Translations under genes and position numbers: made by a program
Shown: piece after piece, positions 1 to 4,780 of the stretch
How positions within the stretch are numbered: position 1 is the stretch's first letter
How the letters are laid out: each line of letters starts with the position of its first letter
The notes under the pieces: model-generated
What the model was told of the DNA's origin: nothing
Database searches by the model: none
The model's input: the letters and a program-made list of their open reading frames with translations, nothing else
From: Bacteroidales bacterium
Lineage (GTDB): Bacteria; Bacteroidota; Bacteroidia; Bacteroidales; SM23-62
Direction of reading: 5' to 3'
Assembly (NCBI GenBank): GCA_016783865.1
Contig: JADHVS010000296.1
Location: 1-5,167, forward strand
Length of the DNA: 5,167 nucleotides

Positions 1-14
1 ACAACTTGATAATC

Positions 15-1337
15 ATGGATAAAGAAATCAAAAACCTTTGCAGCCGGATCATCAAAACCGCGCAGGATGAGGGAGCCAACGAATGCAAGGCAACAATTGC
101 CAGAAGCAGAAATGTAACCATCAGGTACAGGAATCACAAACCGGAAGTCATCAAAGAAGCCACTACGCAGAGCTTGTTTCTCGAAGTATATTTGAAAGGT
201 AAATACGCTTTTCAATCTACTCCGGATCTGAGACAAAATACTCTCGGCGATTTCATAAAGAAACTGATCCTCAATGCCGGTTACCTGGAAGAGGATCCTT
301 ACCGGTCACTGCCTGATTCAGTAATGTACGAAGGCCGAAGCGATGCAGATATTCAGATTTATGATCCTGCGTATAATGATTTTTCTCCTGAACAAAGGCA
401 TTCACTCATACAGGATGTTGAAAATGCCTGCCTGGATATGGGTGGGGAAAAGATCATTTCTGTGGATGCGGAAATATCTGACCAATTTAATGAGTTCATT
501 GCACTTACCAGTAATGGTTTTGAAGGAGAAGCTGAGGGCACCCGCTTTGATGTGGAGACCAATATGTCGGCCCAGGATGAGGGAGACCGCAAACCACAGG
601 GATACAGTTATTTTGGTACCCGTTTATTAGGTGACCTGCCAGCGGCTGAAATCATTGCTAAACAGACCATCAGGGATACCTTGAACCAACTGGGTGCGAA
701 AAAGATCAAGACAGAAAAACTGCCTGTTATTATTGAGAATAAAAATGTTTCACGGGTTCTTTCCGGTTTTCTTTCAGCTATGAACGGACAGAACCTGCAA
801 CAGCAAAGTTCCTTCCTGATTGACAAGAAGGGTAAGCAGATAGGTAGTAAGCTGTTCACTATTATTGATGATCCATTTATTAAAAAAGGACTTGGCAGTA
901 AGCGGTTTGATAATGATGGATTCCCTGCCAGGAAGAGAACAATAATTGAGAACGGCATATTGAATGAATACTATATTGATTGGTATTACAGCAGAAAAAT
1001 GGAATGTGATCCAACTACCGGTGGATCATCCAACCTGATCATACCTGTTGGCAGCAGGTCGGTCGAAGAGATAATGAAAGACCTTGGGCGCGGAATCCTT
1101 GTAACAGGATTTATCGGCGGTAATTCAAACTCCACCACCGGAGATTTTTCCAACGGAATTTTCGGACAGTTGTTTGACCAGGGGCAGATTGTTCATCCGG
1201 TTGCAGAGATGAACATAGCCGATAACCATTCTGAATTCTGGAACAAGCTGGTTGAAGTCGCAAATGATCCATGGAAATACAGCAGCCGGTTGATGCCCAG
1301 CCTGGTATTCGAGGACATCATGGTGGCCGGAGGCTAA
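15..1337 (+). CDS. pmbA: TldE/PmbA-type subunit of the TldD/TldE metallopeptidase
   Basis: This is a 440-aa protein of the TldD/PmbA (U62) family. In the known system TldD carries the zinc-binding HExxxH motif, and TldE/PmbA is its non-catalytic partner in a cytoplasmic heterodimer that degrades unfolded peptides and matures some modified peptides. No HExxxH is present here, which points to the TldE/PmbA side. The C-terminal half follows E. coli PmbA closely as I remember it: GLGSKRFDNDG (292-302), the IIENGIL strand (310-316), PTTGGSSN (333-340), TGDFSNG (375-381), a P-V-A-E-M-N-I-A block (395-402) and a final VAGG. Length is normal for the family. I chose ATG at 15; an in-frame TTG at 6 would add three residues. 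No Shine-Dalgarno is visible in the 14 bases available. A tldD gene just upstream would be typical but lies outside the window. The family call is strong; the exact substrate is unknown. Confidence 0.93.
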   Translation: MDKEIKNLCSRIIKTAQDEGANECKATIARSRNVTIRYRNHKPEVIKEATTQSLFLEVYLKGKYAFQSTPDLRQNTLGDFIKKLILNAGYLEEDPYRSLPDSVMYEGRSDADIQIYDPAYNDFSPEQRHSLIQDVENACLDMGGEKIISVDAEISDQFNEFIALTSNGFEGEAEGTRFDVETNMSAQDEGDRKPQGYSYFGTRLLGDLPAAEIIAKQTIRDTLNQLGAKKIKTEKLPVIIENKNVSRVLSGFLSAMNGQNLQQQSSFLIDKKGKQIGSKLFTIIDDPFIKKGLGSKRFDNDGFPARKRTIIENGILNEYYIDWYYSRKMECDPTTGGSSNLIIPVGSRSVEEIMKDLGRGILVTGFIGGNSNSTTGDFSNGIFGQLFDQGQIVHPVAEMNIADNHSEFWNKLVEVANDPWKYSSRLMPSLVFEDIMVAGG

Positions 1338-1339
1338 TG

Positions 1340-1948
1340 TTATACTACTTCATTAAAATAGGAGAGAATAAAAGCACCTGCTTCATCGAGGTGCTTGCCA
1401 AAGAAAAGAATGCCATCGGTGTGCCCTGCCATGACAATAACCCTTCTGTCCTTCACTCCTTCCCTGCACAATAATTCCTGAATGGCTGTGGCCATTTCCG
1501 GGGTACCATAATCAATGTTATCAGAAGTTGCCGCCACCTTTTCAAGGAGATTGGTCCAGAAAACATGATGATGAATATGAATGACAGCATTCATTTCAGG
1601 AAGGGTGGAATAAACAGCAGCATGGCTCAGGGATTCAGCAGATGCCTTAACAGGCCCTATACATGATAATGTGTTTGATTTGATGTCAAATCCGGTGACC
1701 AGGCTGTAATGTTCTTCCCCGAGGGTAGTTGCAGAACCGGTTGCGGAACCGGTAATAAAAAAATTCCTTGTCCTGTCTTTCCTGACACTGATGTTTCCAA
1801 AACCAATGCCCTGGTCATCTGCACCGATCATTTCGAGTTTGTACAAAACTTCACGCCATGTATTTAACGCAATAAACTCCTCAGCCGGAATAACCGGAGC
1901 GGATTCCTTCCAGTCGATATTAAATTTTATATAACCTTCGCCGTTCAT
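1340..1948 (-). CDS. Class II aldolase/adducin-family protein
   Basis: This 202-aa protein has the class II aldolase/adducin N-terminal fold, whose members include L-fuculose-1-phosphate and L-rhamnulose-1-phosphate aldolases, ribulose-5-phosphate 4-epimerases and methylthioribulose-1-phosphate dehydratases. Visible family motifs are GFGNISVR (49-56), the phosphate-loop-like TGSATG (66-71), a Glu in SAES (E105) at the catalytic acid position, the metal-binding H-x-H pair (H124 and H126 in HIHHH), GTPEMA (148-153) and a third metal-ligand candidate H176 in GHTDG followed by FFGKHLDEA. All expected metal ligands are present, so it is probably a working metal enzyme. The substrate cannot be read from the sequence; the SATG-SAT loop differs from the usual SGSxTG, so I would not assign a sugar. 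Start is ATG at 1948, with no Shine-Dalgarno, as usual in Bacteroidota. It is convergent with pmbA, with stop codons 2 bp apart, and no operon partner is visible upstream. Confidence 0.88.
   Translation of the reverse strand: MNGEGYIKFNIDWKESAPVIPAEEFIALNTWREVLYKLEMIGADDQGIGFGNISVRKDRTRNFFITGSATGSATTLGEEHYSLVTGFDIKSNTLSCIGPVKASAESLSHAAVYSTLPEMNAVIHIHHHVFWTNLLEKVAATSDNIDYGTPEMATAIQELLCREGVKDRRVIVMAGHTDGILFFGKHLDEAGAFILSYFNEVV
1372..1396. repeat. Perfect 8-bp inverted repeat inside the aldolase 3' end
   Basis: AAGCACCT at 1372-1379 and AGGTGCTT at 1389-1396 are perfect inverted repeats with a 9-base loop. Read on the minus strand the stem runs into TTTTATT, like a rho-independent terminator, but this lies about 10-19 codons before the aldolase stop. 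On the plus strand, where pmbA would need a terminator, no T-run follows. It may be only a result of the codons, or a weak attenuating hairpin. Confidence 0.4.
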
Positions 1949-1955
1949 CTCAAAA

Positions 1956-1963
1956 CAAATCTA
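1956..1963 (-). promoter_or_regulatory. Possible Bacteroidota -7 element before the aldolase
   Basis: On the minus strand the bases read TAGATTTG, an exact match to the Bacteroides sigma-ABfr -7 consensus TAnnTTTG, 7 bp upstream of the aldolase ATG. Transcription from here would give an almost leaderless mRNA. I find no TTG-type -33 element at the normal spacing (the nearest TTTG, 1995-1998, is too far), so a chance match in AT-rich DNA is quite possible. Confidence 0.2.
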
Positions 1964-2058
1964 TTATTTTTCTCGATACGATTGCTCGCTCGCACAAAAC
2001 TTGATTTATAATTTCTAATCAACTGTTTATCTGTATTTTACGTAGTATTAATTCATTT

Positions 2059-2079
2059 TTGGATACAAAATTGGATACA
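2059..2079. repeat. Short tandem direct repeat TTGGATACA, 12-bp period
   Basis: Two identical copies of TTGGATACA occupy 2059-2067 and 2071-2079 with AAA between them. They lie in the gene-less spacer upstream of the aldolase. A regulator-binding site or part of an attachment site is conceivable, but two copies in AT-rich DNA prove nothing. Confidence 0.45.
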
Positions 2080-2161
2080 GTTTTCTCTATATCAAAGATC
2101 CCTTCCTTTTATCATCTTTAAAGTCTAAATTTAACTTTTTATTCATAATTCTTCAATGAAT

Positions 2162-2169
2162 ATAATTAT
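2162..2169. repeat. Target-site duplication, left copy (ATAATTAT)
   Basis: This 8-bp sequence directly abuts the left inverted repeat and is repeated at 3470-3477 beyond the right one. Eight base pairs is the usual ISL3-family duplication length, and AT-rich targets are typical. The octamer is its own reverse complement, so it could also be read as an extension of the inverted repeats. The next outer octamers do not match each other, which favours the duplication reading. Confidence 0.85.
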
Positions 2170-2191
2170 GGTTCATCCGGTTAATGCGTAG
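2170..2191. repeat. ISL3 terminal inverted repeat, transposase 3' side
   Basis: It reads inward GGTTCATCCGG, then TT, then AATGCGTAG. It matches the reverse complement of 3448-3469 at 20 of 22 positions; the two differing bases are the central TT versus AA. The transposase stop codon (2173-2175) and its last five sense codons are encoded within it. Confidence 0.93.
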
Positions 2192-3387
2192 TTTTTTTCA
2201 TGGAGACTATAAATCTTTAGTCTGAAAAATTCTGTATCACGAAATCCATACGCTTGTCTTTTCATCGTTTTTATTTTGTTGTTGAGACCTTCTAATGGAC
2301 CTGTTGATATTGGATAATCATACCAGGCAAAAATACCTGTTCGATGAGCCAATAATGTATTAGCAAATTTCTTAAGACGAGGTATTTTTGAAGCCATTGC
2401 TTTAGCTACCCATTTACCCAAAAACTTTTCTGCTTCCCGTTTTGAATCCTGCTCCCAAATCAACTTCAATTCTTCCTTCAAGTAGTATGCAATAGACAAA
2501 GGTTTGTTTATGGCTAAGGCTTCTTCTAATCTTTCGCTTTCTTCCCGTTCATCATTCAGATTTTCATTGTTTTTGAGCAATAACCACCGTGTTCCCTTCA
2601 ACAACTGTTTTTTGTTCAGTTCAGTTTCCTGGTTATATAATTCTCGCCTGAGGTTGGATAATTCATCATTCAAAAGCTTTACTACATGAAAATGGTCAAA
2701 TACTATTTGTGCTTGAGGAAGGTTGTTTGTGACTGCAGAAATATAAGCCGGGGACATATCGATGGCTACTGCCTGGATATCAACCTTGTTATGTTTTATT
2801 CTTCTCCAGAAGGGTTCCAGAGCCTCAGCTCCTTTGCCATCTCCAACAAAAATGATAATTCCTGTATCAAGGTCTAAGACTACCGTCATGTATTTGTGTC
2901 CCTTTTTGACAGCAAATTCATCAATGGCAATATGTTTTACTCCTTCTAAGTTTGGCGAAGAATAGTGCTTTTGAAGGTATTCCTTCTGCACTTCCTTCAC
3001 CAGATCCCAACTAACCTTCAAATGGTCTGCTACATCCTTTATGGTGCCAATCCTTGATAGTTCCAGAATATACCGCTTTAAACTCCTTGTATAACATTTC
3101 TTTTCCTCAGCAAAAGAAATGTGTTCCTGCCTGATCAGACCGCAATCCTTACATTCTAACCGTTGAATATCTGCCAATATAAACACCTCTCTACTGCCAA
3201 TAGGTATGGTCCTGAACAAACGTTCTTTTTTACCTGATTTGATTACATCCCAACTGCCACATCCAGAGCATTGCAGTTTATCTTCTTTTGTCTTAATTTT
3301 GACACAAACTTTGCCATATTTGTAATCAGTAGTAATCACCACTTGTTCTCGTAAACCAAATACATGATATAGTAAACTGGTATTCAT
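2173..3387 (-). CDS. ISL3-family transposase
   Basis: This 404-aa protein is a full-length ISL3-family DDE transposase, which cuts and joins the ends of its own element. An N-terminal zinc ribbon uses CSGC (C40, C43) and CKDC (C79, C82). A helix-turn-helix-like stretch follows at about 113-134 (GTIKDVADHLKVSWDLV). The catalytic core then shows D156 in IDEFA, D210 in AIDMSPAY and E366 in GPLEGLNNKIK, followed by the family-typical KRQAYGFRD (376-384). The D-E interval is filled by a Lys/Glu-rich helical insertion, normal for the family. No frameshift or missing catalytic residue is seen, so it is probably active. Start is ATG at 3387, preceded by an A-rich leader without Shine-Dalgarno. A 12-bp inverted repeat brackets the start codon and may limit translation of read-through RNA. 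Confidence 0.96.
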   Translation of the reverse strand: MNTSLLYHVFGLREQVVITTDYKYGKVCVKIKTKEDKLQCSGCGSWDVIKSGKKERLFRTIPIGSREVFILADIQRLECKDCGLIRQEHISFAEEKKCYTRSLKRYILELSRIGTIKDVADHLKVSWDLVKEVQKEYLQKHYSSPNLEGVKHIAIDEFAVKKGHKYMTVVLDLDTGIIIFVGDGKGAEALEPFWRRIKHNKVDIQAVAIDMSPAYISAVTNNLPQAQIVFDHFHVVKLLNDELSNLRRELYNQETELNKKQLLKGTRWLLLKNNENLNDEREESERLEEALAINKPLSIAYYLKEELKLIWEQDSKREAEKFLGKWVAKAMASKIPRLKKFANTLLAHRTGIFAWYDYPISTGPLEGLNNKIKTMKRQAYGFRDTEFFRLKIYSLHEKNYALTG

Positions 3388-3437
3388 TTTTTGTAAGTTT
3401 TGTTTGGACTCACAATTTAATGATTTACCAGTTTACT
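3371..3437 (-). promoter_or_regulatory. Inverted repeat bracketing the transposase start codon
   Basis: AGTAAACTGGTA (3371-3382) and its exact reverse complement (3426-3437) are separated by 43 bases. On the transposase mRNA the downstream arm begins 2 nt after the ATG and covers codons 2-6; the upstream arm lies 38 nt before the ATG, inside the element. Only RNA that starts upstream of about 3437 would hold both arms. Folding would place the start codon at the base of a 12-bp stem, within the ribosome footprint. This resembles the IS10/IS50 arrangement that protects against read-through transcription. The repeat itself is certain; the regulatory role is inferred. Confidence 0.5.
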
Positions 3438-3447
3438 TTTTGTCTAC

Positions 3448-3469
3448 CTACGCATTTTCCGGATGAACC
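3448..3469. repeat. ISL3 terminal inverted repeat, transposase 5' side
   Basis: The reverse complement reads GGTTCATCCGG, then AA, then AATGCGTAG, and pairs with 2170-2191 at 20 of 22 positions. The two mismatches are adjacent and central, so the outer 11 and inner 9 bases are both perfectly conserved between the ends. Confidence 0.93.
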
Positions 3470-3477
3470 ATAATTAT
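3470..3477. repeat. Target-site duplication, right copy (ATAATTAT)
   Basis: Exact copy of 2162-2169, abutting the right inverted repeat. The first unit of the IS21-like repeat tract starts at the next base (3478). Confidence 0.85.
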
Positions 3478-3640
3478 TGATCATCTTAAGCCGGAATACT
3501 ATGATCTGAGTGCAAAAGCCGGACGTTGTGACCACATTAAGCCGGTTAGATTACAATTTGTATACTTAGCTTAATAAGAAGCATTTAACTCCGCCCCGGG
3601 ATAGTCAATCTACTCCGGCCAAAGGTGGTCAAGGCAACGG
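3478..3640 (+). repeat. Array of ~17-bp degenerate repeats on a ~24-bp period
   Basis: Clear units are 3478-3494 (TGATCATCTTAAGCCGG) and 3529-3545 (TGACCACATTAAGCCGG), identical at 14 of 17 positions. A longer variant at 3502-3522 keeps TGATC at its start and AAAGCCGG at its end. Diverged units are 3602-3618 (TAGTCAATCTACTCCGG), 3626-3640 (TGGTCAAGGCAACGG) and a weak one at 3577-3593 ending TTAACTCCG. Starts fall at 3478, 3502, 3529, 3577, 3602 and 3626, so steps are 24-27 bp, or about twice that where a unit is unrecognisable. Confidence 0.7.
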
Positions 3641-3648
3641 TTTTTTCA
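3478..3648. mobile_element. Solo end of an IS21-like element (remnant)
   Basis: This 171-bp tract has no gene and is made largely of spaced degenerate repeats of the form TGRYCA, about four bases, then AAGCCGG. IS21-family elements carry several such transposase-binding repeats at each end and terminate in TG...CA. Here the tract ends in TTTTTTCA at 3648, exactly where the neighbouring secreted-protein gene loses its normal 3' end. No istA or istB coding sequence is present in the window, so only one end would remain. The left limit coincides with the ISL3 duplication. The IS21 assignment rests on repeat layout and remembered similarity to Bacteroidota IS21 ends, not on a search; a non-autonomous (MITE-like) element is the main alternative. 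Confidence 0.5.
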
Positions 3649-4752
3649 GTTGGTTATTGTGCGTACCAGTTGTACTTTACTATCAATAAGAGTCAAAGTA
3701 TGAATTTCATTATTGGGATTGCTAAATTCTAAAACGACTTTTTGATTAAAAGGATTAGGGTAAACTTTTACGGTTTTATTAAATGGTTTCTCATTGATGG
3801 CCGTAACCGCCGATGTTGAATCTTTCCAAATCTCAAAATCATCCCAGTAAACATTTGCCAGTTTTCCCCAATTACGCAGTGTATCAACGACATCGTCTGA
3901 TGTATAGAGTTTGAAAGGACTAAAATAATTTAATCCGTCCGGATTTGGGTTAGAGGGATGATAGGTATATCCTGTAACATCACAAACTACGGTCCTGCTG
4001 CCTCCATCAGGAGTAACTGCCATAAAAAATCTACCTGTTGTGCTGTCGCCTTGTATGTAGTTGATTTCAATTTTCATCCAAGTATTAATTGGAACTGAAA
4101 AATTTGTATCGGGTGAATTCCAAACAACAGCCTCACTGTCAGTATCTGTATTCATTTCACCCCGAACCCCAAAATGAAGCGAATCCGGTACATATCCCAT
4201 TCTCTGGAGGTTTACAGAAACCCTGAATGGGTATGGGTCGCCATTCCAGTTAGGGTTATTCCAAAATTCCATTAATGTGAACCAATGTACCTGGGCTGTA
4301 CCATATTTAAGGGTGTCTAAATCATGAGGTAAGTATAATCGAATGGTATAATATAGGTTGGTAAAACCATTACTGCTGCCATAAAGGTTTCCTTGTACAC
4401 GTCCTTTTGTTCCACTAGAAGCATTTGGGTATTTTACCCAAAACCACAACACATTATTTGTTGGATTTGTCGGATCAGCAGTTATTTGTGCAAGACGCAT
4501 AGTATTATTGCCTCCCTGATACTCGATATTAAAGGTTCCAATATTAGGATCCTTCTCCAAATCATTGACCCAATCGTTGGGTGGGCTTACAGAATAATCA
4601 ATACCAACAATGTCGGCATAGTAAGACTTAAGGAAAGGAATTGATCTAATTACGGTTGCAGGTTCAAATCCTGAATGAAAAATCAAAGTTGGTGTTTGTC
4701 CAAACAAATGTATGAATGAAAAAAGGATTAGGAGAATTGTTAGTATTTTCAT
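3646..4752 (-). CDS. Secreted T9SS-sorted beta-jelly-roll-like protein, 3'-truncated
   Basis: This 368-aa product begins with a signal peptide (Lys2, hydrophobic 3-17, likely cleavage near GQ 18-19). Residues about 20-310 form one beta-rich, aromatic-rich domain ending in NVYWDDFEIW (300-309), a closing strand common in concanavalin A-like jelly rolls; WFTLMEFWNN (157-166), YPFRVSVNL (174-182) and KLYTS (281-285) are other striking blocks. I suspect a polysaccharide-lyase-like or carbohydrate-binding protein, but no catalytic residues can be assigned. From residue 328, VKVYPNPFNQK begins a T9SS type A sorting domain, which normally runs about 70 residues from YPNP; only 38 remain. It lacks the closing Gly-x-Tyr/Phe strands and the D-x-x-G glycine is V360. 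The stop codon (3646-3648) lies in the IS21-like tract, so the original 3' end was probably lost to an insertion. Surface delivery is likely impaired. Start ATG has an intact signal peptide. Confidence 0.85.
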   Translation of the reverse strand: MKILTILLILFSFIHLFGQTPTLIFHSGFEPATVIRSIPFLKSYYADIVGIDYSVSPPNDWVNDLEKDPNIGTFNIEYQGGNNTMRLAQITADPTNPTNNVLWFWVKYPNASSGTKGRVQGNLYGSSNGFTNLYYTIRLYLPHDLDTLKYGTAQVHWFTLMEFWNNPNWNGDPYPFRVSVNLQRMGYVPDSLHFGVRGEMNTDTDSEAVVWNSPDTNFSVPINTWMKIEINYIQGDSTTGRFFMAVTPDGGSRTVVCDVTGYTYHPSNPNPDGLNYFSPFKLYTSDDVVDTLRNWGKLANVYWDDFEIWKDSTSAVTAINEKPFNKTVKVYPNPFNQKVVLEFSNPNNEIHTLTLIDSKVQLVRTITN

Positions 4753-4780
4753 CCGTAAATAATTATTAAGATAAACGTAA
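4753..4780 (-). other. 28-bp gap between IS66 transposase stop and secreted gene
   Basis: Only 28 bp separate the IS66-type transposase stop from the secreted-protein ATG. The IS66 terminal repeat and the leader of the gene must both fit here, so the native promoter is probably displaced. The gap is AT-rich and contains ATAATTAT (4759-4766). I see no terminator hairpin, so read-through from the IS into the gene is plausible. The exact IS boundary cannot be placed without its other end. Confidence 0.4.

Larger units (their letters stand above)
1949..2161. other. AT-rich intergenic spacer, no gene seen
   Basis: This stretch separates the aldolase start from the ISL3 element. Frames on both strands close quickly; the longest minus-strand ATG frame near 2136 gives only about 19 codons. 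It holds a direct repeat TTGGATACA (2059-2067 and 2071-2079) and a short GC-richer patch of CTCG/CGAT words at about 1972-1993. No tRNA, terminator or continuation of the truncated T9SS gene is visible. It is the left side of the ISL3 insertion site and may include old mobile-element debris. Confidence 0.5.
2170..3469 (-). mobile_element. Complete ISL3-family insertion sequence, 1300 bp
   Basis: The element is delimited by 22-bp terminal inverted repeats (2170-2191 and 3448-3469), each starting GG at the outer edge, and by an 8-bp flanking duplication. It carries a single intact ISL3-type transposase gene on the minus strand that fills almost its whole length and whose stop codon lies in the left repeat. 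Length (ISL3 members are about 1.3-2.3 kb), terminus and duplication size all fit the family. The intact frame, well-matched ends and exact duplication suggest a fairly recent insertion, possibly still mobile. It sits between the AT-rich spacer and the IS21-like repeat tract. Confidence 0.93.

Noticed and set aside
343..958. Open frames on both strands overlapping pmbA (343-630 +, 359-592 -, 608-958 -).
   Set aside because: They lie within a well-conserved gene and their products look like out-of-frame translation, with no recognisable domain.
1191..1202. A 12-bp match (GTTCATCCGGTT) to the ISL3 terminal repeat inside pmbA.
   Set aside because: It encodes the conserved V-H-P-V region of PmbA, the match does not extend further, and there is no other sign of an element end there.
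2504..2965. Plus-strand open frames opposite the ISL3 transposase.
   Set aside because: They are antisense shadows of an intact transposase and show no family features.
3388..3447. A promoter for the ISL3 transposase between the hairpin arms.
   Set aside because: The best -7-like word (TAAATTGT on the minus strand) differs from TAnnTTTG at two positions and has no -33 partner, so I do not list it.
3478..3640. The periodic repeats as a CRISPR array.
   Set aside because: Units are degenerate and short (about 17 bp), the period is only about 24 bp, there are no unique 30-bp spacers and no cas genes.
4393..4644. Plus-strand open frame opposite the secreted-protein gene.
   Set aside because: Composition and position indicate a shadow of the minus-strand gene.
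4748..4766. TTCATCCG (shared with the ISL3 repeat) and ATAATTAT (same octamer as the ISL3 duplication) near the secreted gene start.
   Set aside because: TTCATCCG spans the start codon of the secreted gene and the repeat does not continue; an AT-only octamer is expected by chance in such DNA.
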